A DNA stretch of 64,000 bases from Hyphomicrobiales bacterium (GTDB lineage Bacteria > Pseudomonadota > Alphaproteobacteria > Rhizobiales > Rhizobiaceae): assembly GCA_900467745.1 (NCBI GenBank), contig UBQW01000021.1, positions 30,424 through 94,423 of the forward strand. Direction: 5' to 3'. Under the pieces are notes generated by a model. That model was not told where the DNA came from and ran no database searches. It saw nothing but the letters and a program-made list of their open reading frames with translations. Within the stretch, counting starts at the first letter, position 1, and each line of letters opens with the position of its first letter. Positions 53,323 through 62,108 of this stretch are shown here, piece by piece. Position numbers and translations under genes: made by a program.

Positions 53323-55758
53323 ATGGTCGCTTTACGTACATTTCGATCGACAGGTCCATCATTCGCGGATCTCGTTCCCTATGCGGGCCTCGTCGATAAT
53401 GGCATCCTTCTGCTGAAGGACGGCAGTCTGATGGCCGCCTGGTATTTTGCCGGTCCGGATTCAGAAAGCGCAACCAACTCCGAGCGCAACGAGCTTTCCC
53501 GTCAGATCAACGCGATCCTCTCGCGGCTCGGTACAGGCTGGATGATCCAGGTCGAGGCCGTGCGCGTGCCGACGACGGAGTACCCGTCCGCTCAACGAAG
53601 CTACTTTCCGGACGCTGTCACGCGGCTGATTGATGACGAGCGCCGACGGCATTTTGAAAAGGAGCGGGGACACTTCGAGAGCCGGCATGCGCTTATTTTG
53701 ACCTATCGGCCGCCGGAGCGACGCCGATCGGGCCTGACCCGCTACATCTACTCAGATACCGAAAGTCGCTCAGCAAAATATGCCGATACTGCCCTCGATA
53801 CCTTCCGCCGCTCAATCCGGGAGATAGAGCAGTACCTTGGCAATGTTCTCTCCGTGCAGCGCATGCAGACCCGCGAAGTTCCGGAACGCGACGGTTCTCG
53901 CGTCGCCCGGTACGATGAGCTCTTCCAGTTTATCCGGTTTGCCATAACCGGCGAGAACCATCCCGTCCGTCTGCCAGAAATTCCCATGTACCTGGACTGG
54001 TTGGCAACGGCAGAGCTGGAACATGGACTGACGCCGCGGGTCGAGGGCCGGTTTCTTGGCGTGATCGCGATCGATGGTCTTCCGGCCGAGAGTTGGCCGG
54101 GGATCTTGAACAGCTTGAACCTGATGCCGCTGACGTATCGCTGGTCGTCGCGTTTCATCTTCCTCGATGCGGAGGAGGCAAAGCAGCGCCTGGAGCGGAC
54201 CCGCAAGAAGTGGCAGCAGAAAGTGCGGCCGTTCTTCGACCAGTTGTTCCAGACGCAGTCTCGGTCGATCGATCAGGATGCGATGGCCATGGTCGCCGAA
54301 ACCGAGGATGCGATCGCCGAAGCGTCATCGCAATTGGTGGCTTACGGCTATTACACTCCTGTCATCATCCTCTTCGACGAAAGCCGGTCGGCGCTACAAG
54401 AGAAGGCGGAGGCGGTTCGTCGCCTCATCCAGGCGGAAGGCTTCGGAGCTCGCATCGAGACTCTCAACGCGACCGACGCCTTTCTCGGCAGCCTGCCAGG
54501 CAACTGGTACTGCAATATCCGCGAACCGCTGATCAATACGCGCAATCTTGCGGATCTCGTTCCTCTGAACTCTGTCTGGTCAGGACAGCCGTCCGCGCCA
54601 TGCCCGTTCTATCCGCCCGATGCACCACCTCTGATGCAGGTGGCATCCGGCTCGACGCCCTTTCGACTGAACCTTCACGTCGACGATGTCGGCCACACCT
54701 TGATCTTCGGCCCAACCGGGTCCGGCAAGTCGACCCTTCTCGCGCTGATAGCCGCGCAATTTTGCCGATACGAGAAGGCGCAAGTCTTTGCCTTCGACAA
54801 GGGCAATTCGATGCTACCGCTGACGCTTGGCGTTGGCGGAGACCACTATGAGATCGGTGGCGAAAGCGGGGAGGGGGCCAGTCTTGCCTTCTGCCCGTTG
54901 TCAGAGCTTTCGACCGACGCGGATCGGGCCTGGGCTTCCGAGTGGATCGAGACCCTCGTTTCGCTTCAAGGCGTGACGATCGCGCCAGACCACCGTAATG
55001 CGATCTCGAGGCAGATTGGATTGATGGCCTCGGCGCCTGGCCGCTCGCTCTCGGACTTCGTCAGTGGCGTCCAAATGCGCGAGATCAAGGATGCCCTCCA
55101 TCATTACACGGTCGATGGCCCGATGGGTCAGCTCCTCGATGCGGAAGAGGATGGCCTGACGCTCGGGCGCTTCCAGTGCTTCGAGATCGAGCAGCTGATG
55201 AATATGGGCGAGCGCAATCTCGTGCCGGTCCTGACCTATCTTTTTCGACGGATCGAGAGGCGGCTCGACGGCTCGCCGAGCCTCATCGTTCTGGACGAGG
55301 CGTGGCTGATGCTCGGCCATCCTGTGTTTCGCGACAAGATCCGGGAGTGGCTGAAGGTGCTGCGCAAGGCGAACTGCGCCGTCATTCTCGCAACGCAATC
55401 CATCTCCGATGCTGAGCGCTCGGGCATCATCGACGTGCTGAAGGAATCTTGCCCGACTAAGATTTGCCTTCCGAATGGCGCCGCCCGGGAAACAGGCACC
55501 CGCGAATTCTACGAGCGGATCGGCTTCAACGAGCGGCAAATTGAGATCGTCGCGAACGCCATCCCGAAACGCGAGTACTACGTGACCTCGCCCGACGGCC
55601 GCAGGCTCTTCGACATGTCGTTGGGTCCGGTCACGCTTTCTTTTGTCGGCGCCTCCGGGAAGGCCGATCTAGCCCGCATCCGGGCGCTCTCTTCGACCTA
55701 TGGCCACGAATGGCCGGGTCAGTGGCTCATCGAAAGGGGGATCAACCGCTATGAGTGA
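53323..55758 (+). CDS. trbE: Conjugal transfer ATPase TrbE (VirB4-like)
   Basis: 811-aa T4SS ATPase from ATG 53323. Walker A in LIFGPTGSGKSTLLALIAAQ (~residue 460) and Walker B in SLIVLDEAWLMLGHPVF. The N-terminal half (SFADLVPYAGLVDNGILLLK) is the CagE/TrbE/VirB domain. Its stop overlaps trbJ by eight bases. Energises pilus assembly and DNA transfer at the inner membrane. Confidence 0.96.
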   Translation: MVALRTFRSTGPSFADLVPYAGLVDNGILLLKDGSLMAAWYFAGPDSESATNSERNELSRQINAILSRLGTGWMIQVEAVRVPTTEYPSAQRSYFPDAVTRLIDDERRRHFEKERGHFESRHALILTYRPPERRRSGLTRYIYSDTESRSAKYADTALDTFRRSIREIEQYLGNVLSVQRMQTREVPERDGSRVARYDELFQFIRFAITGENHPVRLPEIPMYLDWLATAELEHGLTPRVEGRFLGVIAIDGLPAESWPGILNSLNLMPLTYRWSSRFIFLDAEEAKQRLERTRKKWQQKVRPFFDQLFQTQSRSIDQDAMAMVAETEDAIAEASSQLVAYGYYTPVIILFDESRSALQEKAEAVRRLIQAEGFGARIETLNATDAFLGSLPGNWYCNIREPLINTRNLADLVPLNSVWSGQPSAPCPFYPPDAPPLMQVASGSTPFRLNLHVDDVGHTLIFGPTGSGKSTLLALIAAQFCRYEKAQVFAFDKGNSMLPLTLGVGGDHYEIGGESGEGASLAFCPLSELSTDADRAWASEWIETLVSLQGVTIAPDHRNAISRQIGLMASAPGRSLSDFVSGVQMREIKDALHHYTVDGPMGQLLDAEEDGLTLGRFQCFEIEQLMNMGERNLVPVLTYLFRRIERRLDGSPSLIVLDEAWLMLGHPVFRDKIREWLKVLRKANCAVILATQSISDAERSGIIDVLKESCPTKICLPNGAARETGTREFYERIGFNERQIEIVANAIPKREYYVTSPDGRRLFDMSLGPVTLSFVGASGKADLARIRALSSTYGHEWPGQWLIERGINRYE

Positions 55759-56560
55759 ACCAGTCCAGTCTTTGAAGTTCGGCAGATCGTTGGCGGCCGG
55801 GTTGGTCGTCGCCGGCCTATCCGCGACGCCCAATGTTTCCTACGCGGGAGGGGCGGTCACCGGCGCGACCGAGATGACGCAGATGCTCAACAATGGTGAG
55901 CTCATCCATCTTGTCGGTCAGTCGACCGAGCAGATCAATAACCAGATCAAGCAGATTACCCAGCTTGCCGAGCAGATCCAGAACCAGCTCAATATCTACC
56001 AGAACATGCTGCAAAATACGGCCCAGCTTCCAAACCACATTTGGGGCCAGGTCGAAGGCGATCTGAACCAGCTGCGCAATGTCGTCAACCAAGGTCAGGG
56101 CATCGCCTTTTCCATGGGCAATGCCGACGACCTTTTGAAGCAAAGGTTCAAGAGCTACTCGGATTTGAAGACCAACCTGCCGAACGCCGAGAGCTTTTCG
56201 TCCACCTATCAGACGTGGTCGAACACGAACCGCGACACGATTTCCGGCACGCTCAAGGCCGCGAGCCTCACCGCCGAACAGTTCGACAACGAAGAGGATA
56301 CTATGGGCCAGCTTCGATCGATGTCGCAGTCGGCGGACGGCCAGATGAAGGCCCTTCAGGTCGGCCACCAGATCGCCGCTCAGCAGGTCGCCCAGATGCA
56401 GAAGCTTCGCGGCATTGTCTCCCAGCAAACGACGATGATGGGGACCTGGCTGCAGAGCGAACAGACGGACAAGGACCTCGCACAGGCGCGCCGTGAGAAG
56501 TTCTTCAACGCCGACGTCCAATCCATTCCGTCTGGACAGAAAATGGAGCCCCGCTGGTGA
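55751..56560 (+). CDS. trbJ: Conjugal transfer protein TrbJ (VirB5-like)
   Basis: 269-aa exported protein. Signal region ends near ATPNVSYAGGAV. The mature protein is a long helical hairpin rich in Gln (IKQITQLAEQIQNQLNIYQN), typical of TrbJ/VirB5 minor pilins. The C-terminus REKFFNADVQSIPSGQKMEP-RW resembles that of TrbK encoded next. Overlaps trbK by four bases. Confidence 0.93.
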   Translation: MSEPVQSLKFGRSLAAGLVVAGLSATPNVSYAGGAVTGATEMTQMLNNGELIHLVGQSTEQINNQIKQITQLAEQIQNQLNIYQNMLQNTAQLPNHIWGQVEGDLNQLRNVVNQGQGIAFSMGNADDLLKQRFKSYSDLKTNLPNAESFSSTYQTWSNTNRDTISGTLKAASLTAEQFDNEEDTMGQLRSMSQSADGQMKALQVGHQIAAQQVAQMQKLRGIVSQQTTMMGTWLQSEQTDKDLAQARREKFFNADVQSIPSGQKMEPRW

Positions 56561-56760
56561 CCCGCCCCGCATTGATCGTCTCCCTCTGCATCCTGGTCGC
56601 GGGGATGGCCGCCATCACCACAGTCGTTCTGGTGCGCGGAGACAGTTCCGCCGCACCGAACATGAGTGAGAAACAACGAGAAACGCGCGAGAAGTTCTTC
56701 GGCACGAGCAAGCCGCTCGCGCCGATCGAAAAGGGACAGGAGATGCGACCGAAATGGTGA
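56557..56760 (+). CDS. trbK: Entry exclusion protein TrbK
   Basis: 67-aa protein with one N-terminal hydrophobic segment (LIVSLCILVAGMAAITTVVL) and a charged tail EKQRETREKFFGTSKPLAPI ending KGQEMRPKW. Size, position between trbJ and trbL, and sequence fit Ti-type TrbK, which is linked to entry exclusion in related plasmids. Confidence 0.9.
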   Translation: MTRPALIVSLCILVAGMAAITTVVLVRGDSSAAPNMSEKQRETREKFFGTSKPLAPIEKGQEMRPKW

Positions 56761-57935
56761 AGCGCGGTCGCAGAAAGATCATCCTGGCTGCGGGTATCGC
56801 CTTCCTCGCGTTGGCGGCGCCGGCTGTCGCCCAGCAAGGCCAAGTTCTGACGGAATTGGAAAATCAGGTCTCGACGGCTGCCAAAGGGTGGGAAACCACT
56901 GTCATGGATGCCGCGAAATCTCTGTTCTGGATCCTGGCGGGCATCGAGGTTGGCATTGCGGCCGTGTGGCTCGCGATCCAGGCGGCATCTTTGGACAGTT
57001 GGTTTGCCGAACTCGTCCGGCGTATCATGTTTATCGGTTTTTTCGCCTTCGCACTCACACAGGGACCGACCTTTGCCAAGGCCGTGGTCGATAGCCTTTT
57101 CCAGATCGGCGCCGGTGGCGGTTCTGCTTCTCCAGCGGAAGTCTTCGACGCCGGCATTCGCGTTGCGTCTCAGATATCCGAACAGGCCAAGTTTGGCGTC
57201 TTCGAGGACAATGCCCTGGCGATCGCCGCGGTGCTTGCCATGGGCATTGTCGTCATCTGCTTTTCGCTCGTTGCGGCAATCTTCGTCTCGGTCATGGTCG
57301 AGATGTATGTCGGCCTGCTGGCAGGCATGATCATGCTTGGGCTCGGCGGGTCTTCTTTCACCAAGGATTTTGCGATCCGCTATCTCGTCTATGCCTTTGG
57401 CGTTGGGATGAAGCTGATGGCCTTGGTCATGATCGCCAAGATCGGCTCCAACGTCCTGCTCGGCCTCGCCCAGGCTCCCACAGCAGAAAGCGATCAATTC
57501 ATCACGACGCTCGCGATTGCCGGCATCTCCGTCGTCGTCTTCATCATCGCAATGTATGTCCCAAACATCATCCAGGGCGTCGTGCAAGGAGCCTCCGTCT
57601 CGGGCGGCATGGAGACAATCCGCCACGGTGGACAGACAGCCTCGTTCGCGGCGGGAGGCGCGTTTCTGGGCGCCGGTGCGGTTGGCGCCGGCTTTGCGGC
57701 GGCGCAGGCTGCGCGGGCTGGCGGATCGTCGGCCGCAGGCTCGGTGCTCAAAGGCATGGGCGCAAGTTTCAGCTCCGGTGCCATGGCTGCCGGATCCGCT
57801 GCCAAGGAAAAGGCGATTGGGTCGCCCGGTGCCTATGCCGGGTCGCTTCTCGGCTTGGCCAACGCGAAGCTCGATCAGGCAAGGGGCAACCCTTCAACTC
57901 CGCCGCCTCCTCCGGAAAGACCGGACAAACCATAA
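56754..57935 (+). CDS. trbL: Conjugal transfer membrane protein TrbL (VirB6-like)
   Basis: 393-aa polytopic protein: signal MVKRGRRKIILAAGIAFLAL, then LENQVSTAAKGWETTVMDAA and five or six transmembrane helices (IAAVLAMGIVVICFSLVAAI etc.), with an Ala/Gly-rich and finally Pro-rich cytoplasmic tail (NPSTPPPPPERPDKP). Forms part of the inner-membrane translocation channel. Overlaps trbK by seven bases. Confidence 0.94.
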   Translation: MVKRGRRKIILAAGIAFLALAAPAVAQQGQVLTELENQVSTAAKGWETTVMDAAKSLFWILAGIEVGIAAVWLAIQAASLDSWFAELVRRIMFIGFFAFALTQGPTFAKAVVDSLFQIGAGGGSASPAEVFDAGIRVASQISEQAKFGVFEDNALAIAAVLAMGIVVICFSLVAAIFVSVMVEMYVGLLAGMIMLGLGGSSFTKDFAIRYLVYAFGVGMKLMALVMIAKIGSNVLLGLAQAPTAESDQFITTLAIAGISVVVFIIAMYVPNIIQGVVQGASVSGGMETIRHGGQTASFAAGGAFLGAGAVGAGFAAAQAARAGGSSAAGSVLKGMGASFSSGAMAAGSAAKEKAIGSPGAYAGSLLGLANAKLDQARGNPSTPPPPPERPDKP

Positions 57936-57956
57936 TCCACGGACAGGATCACACAC

Positions 57957-58619
57957 ATGGCAGGGCACCCCGCACCTGAGAACCCGTATCTTGCCGCAAG
58001 GCAGGAATGGTCAGAACGTTACGGCTCCTACGTCAAGGCGGCCTCCGCCTGGCGGGCCGTGGGCATCTTGAGCCTGGGAATGGCCGTTATCGGCGTCAGC
58101 TACGCGCTTTATCTCAGCACGCAGGTCAAGCTCGTTCCTTACATCGTCGAGGTCGACAAACTCGGCAACACGGTTTCCGGCGGCTTCCCGCAGCAGATCG
58201 AATACGCCGATACGCGGGTCGTACGTGCGACCCTTGGGAATTTTGTGACCAGTTTCCGTTCGATCACGCCGGATGCGGTGGTCCAGAAGCAATATATCGA
58301 TCGCACCTATGCTCTGCTGAGAACGAGCGATGCCTCGACGCAAAAGGTCAACGCCTGGTTTCGCGGCAACTCCCCGTTTGAAAAGGCGGTCAACGCGACA
58401 GTGGCGATCGAGGTGAACAACATCGTCGCGCTTTCGAACCAGACCTACCAGATCGACTGGACCGAGTACGAGCGCGATCGGAAAGGCAAGGAGGTCGCAA
58501 CCCGTCGCTTTCGAGGGATCGCGACCGTGTCGATCACCTCTCCGCAAGACGAAGCAACAATCAGGCTCAATCCGATCGGCGTCTATGTGACCGATTTCGA
58601 CTGGACCGCGCAACTTTGA
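57957..58619 (+). CDS. trbF: Conjugal transfer protein TrbF (VirB8-like)
   Basis: 220-aa bitopic protein. The N-terminus [20 protein letters not shown] is cytoplasmic, followed by one transmembrane helix ([20 protein letters not shown]) and a VirB8-like NTF2-fold periplasmic domain ([32 protein letters not shown]). Scaffold protein of the type IV secretion core. Confidence 0.95.
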   Translation: MAGHPAPENPYLAARQEWSERYGSYVKAASAWRAVGILSLGMAVIGVSYALYLSTQVKLVPYIVEVDKLGNTVSGGFPQQIEYADTRVVRATLGNFVTSFRSITPDAVVQKQYIDRTYALLRTSDASTQKVNAWFRGNSPFEKAVNATVAIEVNNIVALSNQTYQIDWTEYERDRKGKEVATRRFRGIATVSITSPQDEATIRLNPIGVYVTDFDWTAQL

Positions 58620-58633
58620 GGGCAGGATCTGAA

Positions 58634-59464
58634 ATGAGGTTCAAACACAAACGCGTTGCGCTTTTCTGCATGCTGGCGCTTTCCGTATCGGCCGAGGTCT
58701 CATCCACTGCGATGGCGCAAAGCTTGACGGGCAACGAGGCGAAGGGGACGACCCTTTCCGGCAAATGGCGAGGCCAAGCCGGACTGGTGACACGAGGGCC
58801 TGATGGTAAGGTGATCTTTCTCTTCGGTGAAACGCAGCCGTCTGTCGTCTGCTCACCCTTGCAGGTCTGCGATATTGAGCTGCAGGGCGGTGAGATCGTC
58901 CGCGATGTGCTGGTCGGCGATACTGTTCGGTGGAAGGTCGAACCGGCAACCTCAGGCGCCGCAGGCGGTCAGGCGATCCACCTGATCGTCAAGCCGGCCG
59001 AGCCGGGGCTTGTCACGTCGATGGTGGTGACGACCTCACGCCGCACGTACCATATCCAACTCAAATCTCATCCCACACAATACATGGCCCGTATCGGCTT
59101 CGAATATCCCGAGGATGCCGCCACAAAGCTCTCCGACATCAACGCCCGTATCCAGGCTATGACCGGGCCAGATGGTGGTGTCGCCCCGGAGCAGTTCGCC
59201 TTCTCGTATTCGTTGAGCGGAAGCGCTCCCTGGCGGCCGAAACGAGTCTATTCCGATGGGCAAAAGACCTACATCCAGTTTCCGCGCGCTATCTCCGGCC
59301 AGGACGCGCCAGTTCTCTTCGTGGTTTCGGGTGGGCAGAACCGCATCGTGAATTATAGGATGAAGAACGACATGATGATCGTCGACTACAATGTCGATAA
59401 GGCGATCTTGATCTCCGGGGTCGGCTGGAAACAGCAGAAGATCACGATCCGGCGGGGAGGGTGA
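58634..59464 (+). CDS. trbG: Conjugal transfer protein TrbG (VirB9-like)
   Basis: 276-aa periplasmic protein with signal peptide ([20 protein letters not shown]...AMA) and VirB9-type beta domains: VWRVEPATSG-like region, [20 protein letters not shown], and the C-terminal [20 protein letters not shown]. Outer-membrane core component of the T4SS. Confidence 0.94.
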   Translation: MRFKHKRVALFCMLALSVSAEVSSTAMAQSLTGNEAKGTTLSGKWRGQAGLVTRGPDGKVIFLFGETQPSVVCSPLQVCDIELQGGEIVRDVLVGDTVRWKVEPATSGAAGGQAIHLIVKPAEPGLVTSMVVTTSRRTYHIQLKSHPTQYMARIGFEYPEDAATKLSDINARIQAMTGPDGGVAPEQFAFSYSLSGSAPWRPKRVYSDGQKTYIQFPRAISGQDAPVLFVVSGGQNRIVNYRMKNDMMIVDYNVDKAILISGVGWKQQKITIRRGG

Positions 59465-59467
59465 ATT

Positions 59468-59914
59468 ATGCAGCTCCATCGCCTCATTCCCATGGTCCTC
59501 GCCCTCGGCCTAGCCGGATGCCAGACGGCAACCGACGGGCTGTCTTCCAGCGCTGCACCCGCTGACGTTACCGGACCTGCCGCGGGCGCTATCGCTGGCG
59601 ACATGGCAGGACGGTTCGCCGAGCAGGCCGGATCGACTGCCACGCCGATTAAATTGAAGAAAGACACGTCCGAATTCTCAGTCGCACTCGAGGCCGCGTT
59701 GAAAGGTTGGGGCTTTGCCATTGTCACCAATGATAAGAGCACAGGCGAAAAGGATGCGGCGAAACCGGTCGAACTGGCCTATTCGATCGCCGCTGTCGAC
59801 GGACATGTGTTGGCGAGACTCTCGACTGACACGATGGAGCTCGGCCGAGCCTACTCGGTTAAAAATGGCGTGGCGGCGCCGGCTAGTCCGCTTTCCCTCA
59901 TGAAGCGAAACTAA
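59468..59914 (+). CDS. trbH: Conjugal transfer lipoprotein TrbH (VirB7-like)
   Basis: 148-aa lipoprotein; the lipobox LGLAGC puts the lipidated Cys near residue 18 (MQLHRLIPMVLALGLAGCQT). The rest is a small soluble domain with FSVALEAALKGWGFAIVTND. Position between trbG and trbI and the size fit Ti-type TrbH. Confidence 0.9.
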   Translation: MQLHRLIPMVLALGLAGCQTATDGLSSSAAPADVTGPAAGAIAGDMAGRFAEQAGSTATPIKLKKDTSEFSVALEAALKGWGFAIVTNDKSTGEKDAAKPVELAYSIAAVDGHVLARLSTDTMELGRAYSVKNGVAAPASPLSLMKRN

Positions 59915-59929
59915 CAGGCGGAGACGATC

Positions 59930-61228
59930 ATGGTCCAATCGCTGCAACTGGCAACATCAAATCAATCGGCTGACGAGAAGGGGATGAAGCGCCTCAATCG
60001 CGTGCCGCTCTTCGTCGGCATCGGCATCCTGGTTCTGTTCCTCGCCGTTCTCGTTTACGGCCTCTCCTCACGTGGACTGAGGTTTGGTCAGCACGACCCG
60101 AACGATAGCGGATCTGGCACTCCGGCTTCAACCTTCGCCGACCAGTTGAAGCGGGGTGTCAAAGACGGGATTATTGGAGATCGAGAGGAACAGCAGCCGG
60201 TGTTTCAGCCAACCCCTGTTCCACAGCAGCAGGAAGCTGCTCGTCCGGTAGAAGCAGAAGCAAAGGTTGAACCACGGCAGCCCAGCAGGTCCCGCATGGA
60301 GTCGGACGAGGAGTGGAACGCCAGGATGCTTCGCGAACAGCGAGAACAGATATTTCGCGAGCAGCAACGTCAGCGCATGGCAAGCCTGCAGGCGAGGGGG
60401 GCGGCTCTCGATTCGCCGCTGAAGGTCGATATGTCAGATGTCGCAACACAATCGCCAAGCGCCGCGTCGGCTGGGGCGCGTCAATCGAACATCATGTCAG
60501 GCGGCGCGCAGGATCTTTATGCCGCTGCATTGAAAGCGGGCGCGGCCGGTCAGGTCGATCAGAACGGACAGGCGTCGAAGGAAGATTTCTTCAACGCGGA
60601 CATCAAGGATCTCGGCTACCTCCCCAATCAGGTCGTGCCCCAGCGGTCACGCTACGAACTCAAGCGTGGATCGGTGATCCCAGCGACACTGATATCAGGG
60701 ATCAATTCCGACTTGCCGGGCCGCATCACGGCCCAGATCAGCCAGAACGTTTATGACAGCGCAACTGGCCACTACACACTTGTGCCACAAGGAACGAAGC
60801 TTCTTGGCCGATACGATAGCAAGGTGTCGTTCGGGCAAAACCGCGTCCTCGTCGTCTGGACCGACATCATCTTCCCGAACGGTTCAACCCTTCAGATTGG
60901 CGGTATGGCCGGGACCGACGCGGAAGGCTATGGCGGTTTTAACGACAAGGTCGATAACCACTACATCCGGACGTTCGGGTCGGCCGCGCTTGTCGCACTC
61001 ATAGGGACAGGGATCGACATGTCGATGCCTGAGAGTTCAACGCTTGCAACGCAGGACACGGCCTCGGACGCGGCGCGTCGAAATTTTGCTGAAACGTTTG
61101 GACGTGTCGCCGAGCATACAATCTCTAAAAATCTGAATGTCCAGCCGACGATCGAGATCAGGCCGGGGTACAGGTTCAATGTGCTCGTTGACCAAGACAT
61201 TATTTTCCCGGGCAGCTCCAACAACTAA
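59930..61228 (+). CDS. trbI: Conjugal transfer protein TrbI (VirB10-like)
   Basis: 432-aa protein, last of the trb operon. A cytoplasmic start is followed by a transmembrane helix (VPLFVGIGILVLFLAVLVYG), a Gln/Pro-rich periplasmic linker, and the conserved VirB10 C-terminal domain (YELKRGSVIPATLISGINSD; GHYTLVPQGTKLLGRYDSKV; RPGYRFNVLVDQDIIFP). It spans the envelope and links inner and outer parts of the T4SS. Confidence 0.96.
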   Translation: MVQSLQLATSNQSADEKGMKRLNRVPLFVGIGILVLFLAVLVYGLSSRGLRFGQHDPNDSGSGTPASTFADQLKRGVKDGIIGDREEQQPVFQPTPVPQQQEAARPVEAEAKVEPRQPSRSRMESDEEWNARMLREQREQIFREQQRQRMASLQARGAALDSPLKVDMSDVATQSPSAASAGARQSNIMSGGAQDLYAAALKAGAAGQVDQNGQASKEDFFNADIKDLGYLPNQVVPQRSRYELKRGSVIPATLISGINSDLPGRITAQISQNVYDSATGHYTLVPQGTKLLGRYDSKVSFGQNRVLVVWTDIIFPNGSTLQIGGMAGTDAEGYGGFNDKVDNHYIRTFGSAALVALIGTGIDMSMPESSTLATQDTASDAARRNFAETFGRVAEHTISKNLNVQPTIEIRPGYRFNVLVDQDIIFPGSSNN

Positions 61229-61603
61229 TGTTTGAGTTGTATAAGCGATATGCAATCTGTGAGTGGTGCAATTTGCGCTGCCGGAACGAAATGAGAGCGC
61301 GGAATTCACCGTTAGTGTTTTGGTGTGTGAACATCACAAAATGGCTTAAGCGGTATCGGTGACATGGACGCGGACTTGTTGAATCAACACGGCCATCTGG
61401 GAACTCGCTTGTCAATCCAACGTGTAAGAATTGTCACAATTAAATTTTTCTTTTGGAACGGTGTAGACGTTTTCAAAACGTCTAACGAGAGAACCGTTGC
61501 GATGCCTAAGATGCCTCCATACAATCGCGGGCTCAAACCCACAGCTCCATTTCCGGTATTTAGCTAAGCGCCGGTTCCATTGCCGCGGTTTGGCCTCTCA
61601 CAA
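61229..61603. other. Intergenic region downstream of trbI
   Basis: 375 bases, AT-rich, no convincing gene. Contains the palindrome at 61464-61484. In Ti-type plasmids traR/traM follow trbI; they are absent here. Confidence 0.5.
61464..61484. repeat. Perfect 21-bp palindrome after the trb operon
   Basis: TAGACGTTTT-C-AAAACGTCTA, perfect 10-bp arms. Outer AACGG (61456-61460) and CCGTT (61493-61497) are also complementary. No T-run follows, so an operator or protein-binding site is more likely than a terminator. Confidence 0.55.
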
Positions 61604-61966
61604 TCACCGGTAATCGGGTATCTTGAGAATCTCCGTAGCGGGAGCGTCCCACCATTCGGAGAATATCTTGTAGGTAATTTTCCCTTTAGCGATCCCTTTG
61701 ACGAGCCTTCGGCAGGATTCATAAACTACGGCATCGGCCGACATCTTATTCAACTTTGCCAGCTCTTGTTTTGTCGTTTCATCTAAAGATTGAAAAGATC
61801 TGAGCGCGCATTGTGTTGTAATATTGCCCTGTTCTGCCGGTCTCGACCTAATTATCGATGCGTAATAGATGAAATCAGCATCGCTCCACTTTCCTTCTCT
61901 TGCGTCCGCTGTAGTCAGCCCCCACGACACTCCAAAAATTATGGACAACCGACCGAGAGTCTTCAT
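61604..61966 (-). CDS. Small exported protein, unknown
   Basis: 120-aa protein with a signal peptide (MKTLGRLSIIFGVSWGLTTA, cleavage near ADA-REG). The mature part is small and mostly helical (ALRSFQSLDETTKQELAKLN) with two cysteines (CALRS, ESCRRL) that could form a disulfide in the periplasm. No family recognised. Divergent from the RTX gene. Confidence 0.6.
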   Translation of the reverse strand: MKTLGRLSIIFGVSWGLTTADAREGKWSDADFIYYASIIRSRPAEQGNITTQCALRSFQSLDETTKQELAKLNKMSADAVVYESCRRLVKGIAKGKITYKIFSEWWDAPATEILKIPDYR

Positions 61967-62108
61967 TCTGGCGCTCCTCTACTCGTGCCCAGCATTTTCC
62001 ATGGACTAAGCTTTAGCGCGACGAAAGAATAAATACAATCACAGGATTTACAACCATCGGGATTTACGCTTTCATGCTTTCAAGTTGTATTCGAAGAGGT
62101 TTTGCAGC

